Source of the DNA: an uncultured Bacteroidales bacterium
GTDB lineage: Bacteria; Bacteroidota; Bacteroidia; Bacteroidales; UBA932
Length of the DNA stretch: 7,191 nucleotides
Assembly (NCBI GenBank): GCA_905235775.1
Contig: CAJOMY010000092.1
Coordinates: 1-7,191 of the forward strand
Reading direction: 5' to 3'
Shown here: in pieces, positions 1 through 6,182 of the stretch
Numbering within the stretch: position 1 is the stretch's first letter
Layout of the letters: every line of letters begins with the position of its first letter
Translations under genes and position numbers: made by a program
The notes under the pieces: generated by a model
What the model was told of the DNA's origin: nothing
The model's database searches: none
Seen by the model: the letters and a program-made list of their open reading frames with translations, nothing else

Positions 1-1235
1 ATGGAAGCCCCCATGTCCACGCAGCTGTCGATGGAGCGGAAGGGCGGCAGCGCCCCGAGCGTATAGCAGCCGATGTCGCCGAAGATGCGGGCGTCCGGGA
101 ATTCGGCAGCCACCCGGTTCAGCGCCGTATAGACGTCGCGGTGGCCGCAGCCCTGGCAGAGCTGGGGCGGACGCGGCGCGAGGTTGTGCGCCTGCGCGAA
201 AACGGGACCGCCGGGCACGCCGAGGGCCGTTGCCACGCAGTCCGGGGTCAATTCGCCCGCACGGGGCAGTGCTCCGGTCAGGCGGCCGGTCACGGGATAA
301 TCCGCGCCGAGCAGCGCCTTCACCTGCTCCTCGGCAAACGGCTGGCCGTCCTCGACCACGAGGATGCGGCTGCACTGCGCCGCCAGCTCGCGGATCTGCC
401 GGGCCGGGAGCGGATATTGCGAAACTTTCAATACGGGAAGGCCCGCTGCCGTCTCCCGGACATAGTTGTATCCGATGCCGCAGGCGATCACGCCCAATCC
501 GTCGGGCCCGGCATTCGCAGCGTCATGCCCGGCCTGACCGGGCATCTCCAGCCGGTTGTGCTCCGACCCCTCCGCCAGCGCCCCGATCTCCGGCTGCTTC
601 TCCAGCAGGGAGGCATACTGACGCCGGGCGTTGCCGGGCAGCAGCACCCAGTGCGAGCGCTCGGAATCGGGGGCCAGGGCGTTCTGCGGCAGCGGTTCCC
701 CCACCGCCACCGCGGCGCGGGAATGTGCCAGGCGCGTGACCAGACGCATCAGCACCGGGAGCTTCAGCGTTTCGGACAGGCGGAAAGCCTCTGCCATCAT
801 ATCGTAGGCCTCCTGCTGGTCGGAAGGCTCCAGGATGGGGACCAGCGCGAACTTGCCATAGAAGCGGGAGTCCTGCTCGTTCTGCGAAGAGTGCATGGAC
901 GGGTCGTCCGCCGCGAGCACCACCAGACCGCCCTTCACGCCCGTGACGGCGGCATTGACGAAGGCGTCGGCGCAGACGTTCATGCCCACATGCTTCATGC
1001 ACACGAGGGCGCGCCTGCCGGCGTACGACATCCCGAGCGCGGCTTCCATCGCCGTCTTCTCGTTGGTACACCAGCGGCTGCGCACTCCGCGCTCCCGCGC
1101 AAAAGCGCTCTGCTGGATGTATTCGGTAATCTCGGTCGAAGGGGTACCGGGGTAGGCATAGACGCCGGACAGGCCCGCGTGCAGAGCACCCAGCGCTACG
1201 GCCTCATCGCCCAGGAGCAATCTTTTCTCAGACAT
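1..1235 (-). CDS. iorA: Indolepyruvate:ferredoxin oxidoreductase, alpha subunit (3' end outside window)
   Basis: The first 411 codons of IorA read leftward off the edge of the window. With IorB the enzyme oxidatively decarboxylates aryl pyruvates such as indolepyruvate to acyl-CoA, reducing ferredoxin, in the cytoplasm of anaerobes that ferment aromatic amino acids. Visible: N-terminal pyrimidine-binding thiamine-diphosphate domain with YPGTPSTE (residues 28-35) and NEKTAMEAALGMSYAG; a central domain with VIACGIGYNY; then the diphosphate-binding domain with LCQGCGH (359-365) and GDIGCYT (386-392), ending at MGAS. The C-terminal 4Fe-4S ferredoxin-like domain usual in the family would lie beyond base 1. 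ATG at 1235 starts MSEKRLLLGDEA, the normal family N-terminus; an in-frame ATG three codons upstream (1244) is an alternative. A TAnnTTTG box lies 21 bases upstream. iorB would be expected next, off the left edge. Odd: a palindrome encodes an apparent extra peptide at residues 230-238. Confidence 0.93.
   Translation of the reverse strand, partial: MSEKRLLLGDEAVALGALHAGLSGVYAYPGTPSTEITEYIQQSAFARERGVRSRWCTNEKTAMEAALGMSYAGRRALVCMKHVGMNVCADAFVNAAVTGVKGGLVVLAADDPSMHSSQNEQDSRFYGKFALVPILEPSDQQEAYDMMAEAFRLSETLKLPVLMRLVTRLAHSRAAVAVGEPLPQNALAPDSERSHWVLLPGNARRQYASLLEKQPEIGALAEGSEHNRLEMPGQAGHDAANAGPDGLGVIACGIGYNYVRETAAGLPVLKVSQYPLPARQIRELAAQCSRILVVEDGQPFAEEQVKALLGADYPVTGRLTGALPRAGELTPDCVATALGVPGGPVFAQAHNLAPRPPQLCQGCGHRDVYTALNRVAAEFPDARIFGDIGCYTLGALPPFRSIDSCVDMGAS
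521..551. repeat. REP-like palindrome inside iorA
   Basis: ATGCCCGG (525-532) and CCGGGCAT (538-545) form perfect 8-base arms around a 5-base loop. On the iorA strand this reads in frame as EMPGQAGHD (residues 230-238). From memory of the family, the neighbouring segments (a SLLEKQPEI-like helix before, and GLGVIACGIGYNY after) are normally linked without such a peptide, so it looks like an insertion. GC-rich palindromes of the type TCATGCCCGG...CCGGGCATC are a known style of dispersed REP element in bacteria. Only one copy is in the window, so repeat status is inferred. Confidence 0.5.
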
Positions 1236-1256
1236 ATTTTGCATAACTAACCGCAA

Positions 1257-1287
1257 CAAATATAGGATTTTCCAGTCGGAAATCCAA
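1257..1287 (-). promoter_or_regulatory. Predicted iorA promoter (Bacteroidota type)
   Basis: Read on the minus strand, TATATTTG (1264-1257) matches the Bacteroidota -7 consensus TAnnTTTG exactly, and a TTG (1287-1285) lies 20 bases upstream, the right spacing for the -33 element. Transcription would start near 1250, giving iorA a leader of about 15 bases. The box lies in the 66-base gap after the CarboxypepD_reg gene, so iorA probably has its own promoter. Confidence 0.6.
1265..1285. promoter_or_regulatory. Inverted repeat in the iorA promoter spacer
   Basis: GGATTTTCC (1265-1273) and GGAAATCC (1278-1285) form an almost perfect hairpin (one unpaired base) with a 4-base loop. It fills the spacer between the predicted -33 and -7 elements of iorA and lies just past the stop codon of the upstream gene. 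It could be an operator or a weak terminator, but no T-run follows it on the minus strand. Confidence 0.35.
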
Positions 1288-1301
1288 TATGGGCGGCTAT
1301 C

Positions 1302-2528
1302 CTATTCCTTCCGGAGGCGGCCGATGGCGTTCTCCAGGCTTTCGGTCGGTTCGATGATATTGTAATCCTTCCAGAAATCGGGATCGAAGTACGTCCGGGT
1401 CTTGTCCGCAAGGATATCGCTGCTGCGGAATGCGTCCTTGCGGTCGATCGGGACCACTTCGGAAGAAGGATAGCGGTTGGTGACCACCATCTCGGCGACG
1501 GCGGTATATTCGGTGCTGAACAGCCGGCGCCGGGCGTCACAGTTGAAGCGGAAAACCGTGCGCACGTAGCTCAGGCGGCTCTTGCCGTCCTCCCGCTTGT
1601 AGTTCAGCACCAGGGACATCTCCTTGGGCCGGAAACGGATGTCCATCGGCTTGCGGACCAGCATGGCATAGGTGGCCTTGTCGGCATCGGACACGTCCAG
1701 CGAGAGCTCGATGCGCGAGAAAGCGAGCGTCTCCTGGTCCAGGTAGACAAGACCGTTGTGCAGGGCATAGGGCAAGTCAGCGGCCGGGATGAGCCGGATC
1801 ACGAACTGGCGCCGCTCGTCCAGCATGACGGGGTCCAGCAGCTCCAGGCGGTAATTCTCCAGGTCTCGCTCATTGAGGATGATCGCACGGTTCTTGACCA
1901 GGTCGAGGTCGACCGCCTGCGTGGGACCGCCGAGCACCTTGACCGCCAGGGTGTCGGAGCGGCGCGGACTCGTCAGCAGACGGCTCTTCTCCACGGCGGC
2001 GCGGTCCTGGCCGAAATTCAGCCGGAACGGCGTCTTGTACATCCTGGTGACGGCCTCGGAGACATAGATGAAGCGCTGGCGCTTCTGGGCCGTTTCCCGG
2101 TAGAAACAGTCGAAGAGCTCCGCCTCGTCGGGGCAGTTGTCCGGAATGCGGTAGATCGCCTCCCGCAGCAGCGCCAGCGGGTCTCCGGAGATGACCTGTG
2201 CGGGATCCAGGGTAAATTCGCCCCGGGTCAGGCTCACCCGCATCATCTGCTCCCGGTCCGCGGGAACGGTCTGGGACTTGTAGCCCAGCAGCGAGAAGGA
2301 AACGAAGTGCGGCGGCGTGTCGGACTTGATGACGAACGCGCCGTCCTGATTGGTCACGGTAGCGTAGTTCGTGCCCGAAAGGGTCACGGACACATAAGGA
2401 AGGGGCTTGCCGCCCGTGGCATCCACGACGGTACCGCGGACGGCGTAGCGTAACGTGTCAGTCTGGCCGAAAGCCAGCGGTCCTGCCGTCAGCAGGAAAA
2501 GAGTCAGGGAAAGAAAGATGTTTTTCAC
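1302..2528 (-). CDS. Secreted CarboxypepD_reg-like domain protein
   Basis: A Bacteroidota-type exported protein of 408 residues. Residues 1-21 are a signal peptide (hydrophobic run IFLSLTLFLLTAGPLAF, likely cut before Gln22). Residues about 28-102 are a CarboxypepD_reg-like beta-sandwich, seen in RGTVVDATGGKPLPYVSV, the TNQDGAF turn and LGYKSQTV. A second domain begins near 118 with LLREAIYRIPDN and FYRET, a pattern shared with the DUF5686/outer-membrane-associated relatives, and is beta-rich to the end. No TonB-dependent barrel follows, so it is not a SusC protein; the molecular role is unknown and it probably acts in the envelope. Start: GTG at 2528 gives a classic short n-region (MKN) and an 18- to 20-base leader; GTG at 2552 (8 residues longer) is in frame but overlaps a TATATTG promoter-like stretch. 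The dcuB remnant ends 44 bases upstream. Confidence 0.85.
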   Translation of the reverse strand: MKNIFLSLTLFLLTAGPLAFGQTDTLRYAVRGTVVDATGGKPLPYVSVTLSGTNYATVTNQDGAFVIKSDTPPHFVSFSLLGYKSQTVPADREQMMRVSLTRGEFTLDPAQVISGDPLALLREAIYRIPDNCPDEAELFDCFYRETAQKRQRFIYVSEAVTRMYKTPFRLNFGQDRAAVEKSRLLTSPRRSDTLAVKVLGGPTQAVDLDLVKNRAIILNERDLENYRLELLDPVMLDERRQFVIRLIPAADLPYALHNGLVYLDQETLAFSRIELSLDVSDADKATYAMLVRKPMDIRFRPKEMSLVLNYKREDGKSRLSYVRTVFRFNCDARRRLFSTEYTAVAEMVVTNRYPSSEVVPIDRKDAFRSSDILADKTRTYFDPDFWKDYNIIEPTESLENAIGRLRKE

Positions 2529-2550
2529 GGCGTTAAATGATTTTTCCGTC

Positions 2551-2559
2551 ACAATATAA
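2551..2559 (-). promoter_or_regulatory. Weak promoter-like box before the CarboxypepD_reg gene
   Basis: Minus-strand TTATATTGT follows a run of eight T. It resembles but does not match TAnnTTTG. If used, transcription starts around 2545 and translation at GTG 2528. The T-run could also belong to termination of the dcuB transcript, but no clear stem precedes it. Confidence 0.25.
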
Positions 2560-2572
2560 GGAAAAAAAACGA

Positions 2573-3002
2573 TTAACGCACCAAGTTCACGAAATAGTCA
2601 TGGAATGCCACATTCGTGATCAAATAACCGATTATCGTGGAGACGATCACACAGATCAGTCCGGGCATTATGAAATTGTGGTTGAGCAGGTATTTTCCGA
2701 TTCTGGTCGTCCCGGAGCGGTCGAAGTTGACCGTGGCGATATCGGAAGGATAGTTCGGGATGAAGAAGTAGCCGTACACGCTCGGCAACACCCCGAGCAG
2801 CACGGGACCGGAGATGCCCAGTTCGTAGGCCAGCGGCAGCGATAATGATGTAGATGACGTCCGTCGGAGGGGTGCCGGGCTTGAGGCCGAAACCGAACAC
2901 GAGGATGGCCAGGCCGATGCCGGAAATGGCGCCAAGCGCCAGGCTGCCGAAACGTGAGCCGACATAGAGGGCGGCCAGCACGATCAGCAGTTCGATGATC
3001 AT
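2573..3002 (-). pseudogene. dcuB: Anaerobic C4-dicarboxylate transporter, internally deleted and frameshifted
   Basis: DcuA/DcuB proteins exchange fumarate, malate or aspartate for succinate across the inner membrane in anaerobes; the full length is about 435-450 residues. Only the ends remain. From ATG 3002, 56 codons give the N-terminal segment: MIIELLIVLAALYVGSRFG, then GLKPGTPPTDVIYIIIAA. The last 87 or so codons, ending at the TAA at 2573, give the C-terminal segment: LPLAYELGISG, then GYFFIPNYPSD, FDRSGTTRIGKYLLNHNF and MPGLICVIVSTIIGYL. The two halves lie in frames offset by one base and meet around 2832-2846, where GCTGCCGCTGG fits both sides. About 300 central residues (roughly 0.9 kb) are missing by comparison with the family. 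The N-terminal frame runs on into unrelated residues after the join. The product cannot transport. A predicted promoter at 3053-3060 remains. It may be true gene decay or an assembly/amplification deletion. Confidence 0.85.
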
Positions 3003-3052
3003 GACAAGGGATATAAGTGCGTTATAAGTTTCAGTATTACCGTAATTGATGA

Positions 3053-3060
3053 CAAATATA
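3053..3060 (-). promoter_or_regulatory. Predicted dcuB -7 box
   Basis: Minus-strand TATATTTG matches TAnnTTTG exactly and lies about 50 bases upstream of the dcuB ATG. No TTG is present at the -33 position, which would fall on the neighbouring divergent -7 box. Confidence 0.5.
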
Positions 3061-3072
3061 CCGTTTTTTTCG

Positions 3073-3080
3073 TATTTTTG
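3073..3080 (+). promoter_or_regulatory. Predicted -7 box of the EamA transporter gene
   Basis: TATTTTTG matches TAnnTTTG and lies 21 bases before the ATG at 3102, the same spacing as at iorA. The nearest TTG upstream (3046-3048) is 24 bases away, slightly long for a -33 element. The box argues against translation from the in-frame TTG at 3078, which overlaps it. Confidence 0.5.
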
Positions 3081-3101
3081 GCGCCCCATTTGTCCTTCAT
3101 C

Positions 3102-4040
3102 ATGCAATATCTGGGAGAAATCATCTCGCTCGTCGTCGCCGTGGCATGGACCGCGACGGCCCTTTTCGCCAACGAAGCCAGCCGCCGGATCGGCGCCATG
3201 AGCACCAACCTGTTCCGCATGATCCTGTCCGCCCTCCTGCTCGGCGGGCTGCTCTGGATCGCCATCGGACATCCCTGGCCCGCCTTCGCCGACGGCAAGA
3301 CCTGGCTCTGGATGGCTCTCTCGGCCCTCGTGGGCTATGTGTTCGGCGACTTCTGCCTGTTCAACTCCTACGTCCTCATCGGGGCCCGCTTCGGGCAGCT
3401 CTTCATGACGCTCGCGCCCGTGTTCGCCGCCATCGCCGGCTGGGCCCTGCTCGGCGAGACGCTATCCTGGAAGTCCATACTGGCCATGGCGGTCACCCTG
3501 TCGGGTATCGCCATCTCCATCCTAAGCCGCTCGCAGGACGGCCACCATCTCGCCCTGCGTCTGCCGCTCAAGGGCGTGCTGCTCGGGATCGGCGCCGGCA
3601 TGGGCCAGGGCGTGGGCCTGGTGCTCAGCAAGATCGGCATGCAGCACTACGCCGCCGCCCTGCCGGCAGACGCTCCCGCCGCCTTCGAATGGGCCATGCC
3701 CTTCGCCTCCACGATGATCCGATCGCTGACCGGCATGGTCGGATTCTTCATCTGGATGGCCCTGCTTGGCCAGTTGCCGCAACTGCGCGAGGCCGTGCAC
3801 AACCGCGCCGGGATGCGCTTCACCGGCCTGACCACCCTCTTCGGGCCCTTTATCGGCGTGTCGCTCTCCCTGATGGCCGTGCAGTACGCCAACGCCGGCA
3901 TCGCCTCCACCCTGATGGCCCTCACCCCCGTGCTCATCATCCTCCCCTACGCGCTGATCTACAAGCAGAAAGTCACTCCGAAGGAAATCCTCGGCGTCTG
4001 CGTCAGCATGACCGGCGTCGCGTTGTTCTTTTTGCTGTAG
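3102..4040 (+). CDS. EamA-domain drug/metabolite transporter (DMT superfamily)
   Basis: An integral inner-membrane protein of 312 residues, the usual length for the ten-helix, two-repeat EamA family. Repeat one spans about residues 4-142 and carries the family pattern GARFGQLFMTLAPVFAAIAG, then LLGETLSW and LSGIAISIL. Repeat two spans about 157-312, with YANAGIASTLMALTPVL and the closing stretch KEILGVCVSMTGVALFFLL. A hydrophilic linker (143-156, SQDGHH) joins them. Members export or import small metabolites, amino acids or drugs; nothing here fixes the substrate. ATG 3102 is chosen because the in-frame TTG at 3078 overlaps the predicted -7 box and the family starts close to the first helix. 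The gene is transcribed divergently from the dcuB remnant and ends 78 bases before the GTPase gene. Confidence 0.92.
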   Translation: MQYLGEIISLVVAVAWTATALFANEASRRIGAMSTNLFRMILSALLLGGLLWIAIGHPWPAFADGKTWLWMALSALVGYVFGDFCLFNSYVLIGARFGQLFMTLAPVFAAIAGWALLGETLSWKSILAMAVTLSGIAISILSRSQDGHHLALRLPLKGVLLGIGAGMGQGVGLVLSKIGMQHYAAALPADAPAAFEWAMPFASTMIRSLTGMVGFFIWMALLGQLPQLREAVHNRAGMRFTGLTTLFGPFIGVSLSLMAVQYANAGIASTLMALTPVLIILPYALIYKQKVTPKEILGVCVSMTGVALFFLL

Positions 4041-4066
4041 GCCCTCGACGACTTCCGACATTGCGC

Positions 4067-4101
4067 GGATTTCCTTTTGTTACGGAAAATCGTTATCTTC
4101 G
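4067..4101 (+). promoter_or_regulatory. Predicted promoter with upstream inverted repeat, before the CobW-family gene
   Basis: TATCTTCG (4094-4101) is one base from the TAnnTTTG consensus and lies 17 bases before the ATG at 4119. GGATTTCC (4067-4074) and GGAAAATC (4084-4091) form an imperfect inverted repeat with a 9-base loop just upstream, closely resembling the repeat at the iorA promoter. No well-spaced -33 TTG is visible. The stem could alternatively help end the EamA transcript. Confidence 0.4.
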
Positions 4102-4118
4102 CGTTGCGAAAGAGAATT

Positions 4119-5303
4119 ATGAATATCAATCTGGAGAATAAAGCGCTGCCGGTGCTGCTGATCACCGGCTATCTGGGGAGCGGCAAGACGACGCTCCTGA
4201 ACCGAATCCTTACAAACCGCCGCGGCATCAAGTTCGCCGTGATTGTCAACGACCTCGGTGAGGTCAACATCGACGCCGACCTGATCGAGAAGGGCGGCGT
4301 GGTCGGCCAGACCGACGACAGCCTCGTGGCCCTGCAGAACGGCTGCATCTGCTGCACCCTCAAGATGGACCTCATCGCCCAGCTGGAGGAAATCGCCCGG
4401 ATGAACCGCTTCGACTACATCGCCATCGAGGCCAGCGGCATCTGCGAGCCGGCCCCCATCGCCCAGACCATCAACTCCTACCCGCAGCTCTCGCGGCCGT
4501 CCTACCCGGGCGTCGCCATTCCCACGCTCGACTGTATCGTCACGGTCGTGGACGCCCTGCGCATGAAGGACGAATTCGCCTGCGGGGAGGCGCTGCAGCG
4601 CGACAACATCGACGAGGAGGATATCGAAAACCTCGTCATCGAGCAGATCGAATTCTGCAACATCATCCTGCTCAACAAGGCCTCCGAGCTGACGCCCGAC
4701 GAGCTGGGCCGCGTCAAGAGCATCGTCCGCGCCCTGCAGCCCAAGGCCGAGATCCTGACCTGCGACTACGGGGACATCGAGCTGGACAAGCTCCTGCACA
4801 CGGGTCTCTTCGACTTCGACAAGGTGGCCACCAGCGCCGCCTGGATCGCGGAGATCGAGGGCGAGGGCGACGATGATGACGACCACGACGGGCACGGGCA
4901 CCACCACCATGATGAGGACGAGGGCGAAGCCGAAGAATACGGCATCGGGACCTATGTCTACGAGTCCCGTCCCGCGCTGGATATCAACAAGTTCGACTAT
5001 ATGGTCGCCAGGAAATGGCCCCGGGAGATCATCCGCTGCAAGGGCCTGTGCTACTTCAGCGCCGACACGGACAAGTGCTATCTCTTCGAGACCGCCGGCC
5101 AGCAGAAGACCCTCAAGGACGCCGGTCTCTGGTTCGCCACGATGCCGCGCGAGGAGCTGCGCGAGCTGATGGAGCGCGACGCCAAGCTCCGCCGCGACTG
5201 GGATCCCGAGTACGGCGACCGCATGAACAAGATCGTCTTCATCGGCCAGCACCTCGACAAAGAAGCCATCGAGTCTCTGATGGACAGTTGCCTGGCAGAG
5301 TAG
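4119..5303 (+). CDS. CobW/COG0523-family GTPase (probable metallochaperone)
   Basis: A cytoplasmic G3E-family P-loop GTPase of 394 residues. Visible: Walker A GYLGSGKT (17-24); NDLGEVNID (44-52); the metal-binding CxCC motif CICC (76-79); EASG (104-107); the guanine-specificity-type motif NKAS (186-189); a linker rich in Asp and His (about 247-272, including HDGHGHHHH); and a C-terminal CobW_C domain from about 275, with the WPREIIRCKG and DPEYGDRMNKIVFIG stretches. Relatives insert zinc, cobalt or other metals into client proteins, and the His-rich loop suggests Zn, Co or Ni. The exact metal and client are unknown. ATG 4119 is preferred: an in-frame TTG at 4077 would add MLRKIVIFALRKRI, which is encoded by the promoter region. 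The gene lies 39 bases before a predicted zinc dipeptidase and may share its transcript. I see no clear Zur-type operator. Confidence 0.93.
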   Translation: MNINLENKALPVLLITGYLGSGKTTLLNRILTNRRGIKFAVIVNDLGEVNIDADLIEKGGVVGQTDDSLVALQNGCICCTLKMDLIAQLEEIARMNRFDYIAIEASGICEPAPIAQTINSYPQLSRPSYPGVAIPTLDCIVTVVDALRMKDEFACGEALQRDNIDEEDIENLVIEQIEFCNIILLNKASELTPDELGRVKSIVRALQPKAEILTCDYGDIELDKLLHTGLFDFDKVATSAAWIAEIEGEGDDDDDHDGHGHHHHDEDEGEAEEYGIGTYVYESRPALDINKFDYMVARKWPREIIRCKGLCYFSADTDKCYLFETAGQQKTLKDAGLWFATMPREELRELMERDAKLRRDWDPEYGDRMNKIVFIGQHLDKEAIESLMDSCLAE

Positions 5304-6095
5304 CTCCCTTCCATCTCGTCTGACAATACAAAACCTATCGGAATGAAAAAGAATAAATCCTCCAAATTACCGCTGATCCTGACCCTGGTCGTGGTGCTGC
5401 TGCTCATCCTGGCCGGCAGCGAGCGGCGCCTGCGTCCGACCTACATCGGCATCGCCAAGCTCGAGAACAAAATCAAGGGCATCGACGGCATCTCCGCCGC
5501 TTCGCTCGCGAAGGTGAAGGGCGACGCCCGCCGGCACTCGCTGATGATCCGCAAGGGATTCGGGCTCTTCGGCAAGGCCAAGGAGGCGCCGGAGGCCAAC
5601 TACGACGATTTCGTGCTGATCTCCGAGGCGGTGCCGGACGCCATCCTCGAGATCCGCTACTATTCGACCTACAACTTCGTCGGCACGCGCATCGACGGCT
5701 ACGAGCAGCCCACGGCCCTGCTGACACGGGAAGCGGCCGAGGCGCTGCGTGCCGTCAGCGACGAAGTGATGGCGCAGGGCTACCGGCTCAAGATCTACGA
5801 CGCCTACCGGCCGCAGTGCGCCGTGGACCACTTCGTCCGCTGGGCGGCGGACATTCCGGACACGCTGATGAAGCCGTATTTCTATCCGGACCTGGACAAG
5901 TCGGTGCTGTTCGACCAGGAGTACATCATGGCCAAATCCGGCCACACGCGCGGCTCCACGGTGGATCTGACGCTCTTCGACATGGCCACGGAGAAGGAGC
6001 TCGACATGGGCGGCACCTTCGACTGGTTCGGTCCGGAGAGCCATCCCGACTTCTGTGGCGACCCGGCCGCGTCGGCCTTCAACGGCGACAACCAC

Positions 6096-6125
6096 AAAAA
6101 GATTTTTGAACTAATGCTAACTAAA
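6096..6125. other. Junction between bacterial and eukaryote-like DNA
   Basis: GC-rich bacterial coding sequence ends here and AT-rich sequence with a protist-type gene begins. The dipeptidase loses family similarity after about 6116, and codons change from C/G-ending to A/T-ending from about 6096. No insertion-sequence ends, integrase, tRNA or direct repeats mark the boundary. It is probably a chimeric join; the exact base cannot be set by eye. Confidence 0.75.
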
Positions 6126-6131
6126 TTTATT
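6126..6131 (-). terminator. Possible poly(A) signal of the protease gene
   Basis: Minus-strand AATAAA lies about 52 bases past the protease stop in very AT-rich trailer DNA. Such a hexamer is expected by chance at this composition. If real, it places the eukaryotic piece at least this far left. The stop codon itself is followed by A (TAAA), which also serves as a 3' processing signal in some protists such as trichomonads. Confidence 0.2.
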
Positions 6132-6182
6132 ACTTGTTTCAATTAATAAAATATTATAAATTTTTATATCGAATATTATTAT

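Larger units (their letters stand above)
5343..6146 (+). pseudogene. VanX-like D-Ala-D-Ala dipeptidase, C-terminus lost at the junction
   Basis: VanX/DdpX zinc enzymes cleave D-alanyl-D-alanine. This protein has a basic N-terminus and one hydrophobic segment (residues 9-24, LPLILTLVVVLLLILA), so it should be membrane-anchored facing the periplasm or be exported; it has no lipobox Cys. The catalytic domain runs from about 90: LEIRYYSTYNF, YDAYRPQ (Arg156 equals the VanX transition-state Arg), and SGHTRGSTVD with zinc ligands His201 and Asp208. The final NHKKIFELM (250-258) fits the VanX helix NRRRLRSIM. After that VanX has about 14 residues leading to EWWH, with the catalytic Glu and third zinc ligand; here the frame reads LTKFITCFN and stops inside AT-rich DNA. 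The protein as written should be inactive. Composition changes from GC-rich to AT-rich at about 6096, so the true C-terminus was probably replaced by the join rather than lost by mutation. No separate promoter is evident. Confidence 0.85.

Noticed and set aside
141..1250. Long plus-strand open frame (369 codons) opposite iorA
   Set aside because: It is the antisense of a gene with clear IorA motifs; in GC-rich DNA the complement often stays open, and its translation shows no domain.
2573..2965. A 130-residue intact protein at the dcuB locus
   Set aside because: Its first 40 or so residues are an out-of-frame reading of the Dcu N-terminus; only the rest is genuine Dcu C-terminus.
3146..4141. 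Plus-strand open frame of 331 codons in another frame across the EamA gene
   Set aside because: Arg/Pro/His-rich translation with no membrane segments; the EamA frame has ten hydrophobic helices and conserved motifs.
4080..5252. Long minus-strand open frame (390 codons) opposite the GTPase gene
   Set aside because: Repetitive V/L/D/G-rich translation that mirrors the codon structure of the sense gene; the sense strand has full Walker A, CxCC and CobW_C motifs.
5367..6095. Minus-strand open frame opposite the dipeptidase gene
   Set aside because: It is antisense to a recognised VanX-type domain and has no promoter or family features of its own.
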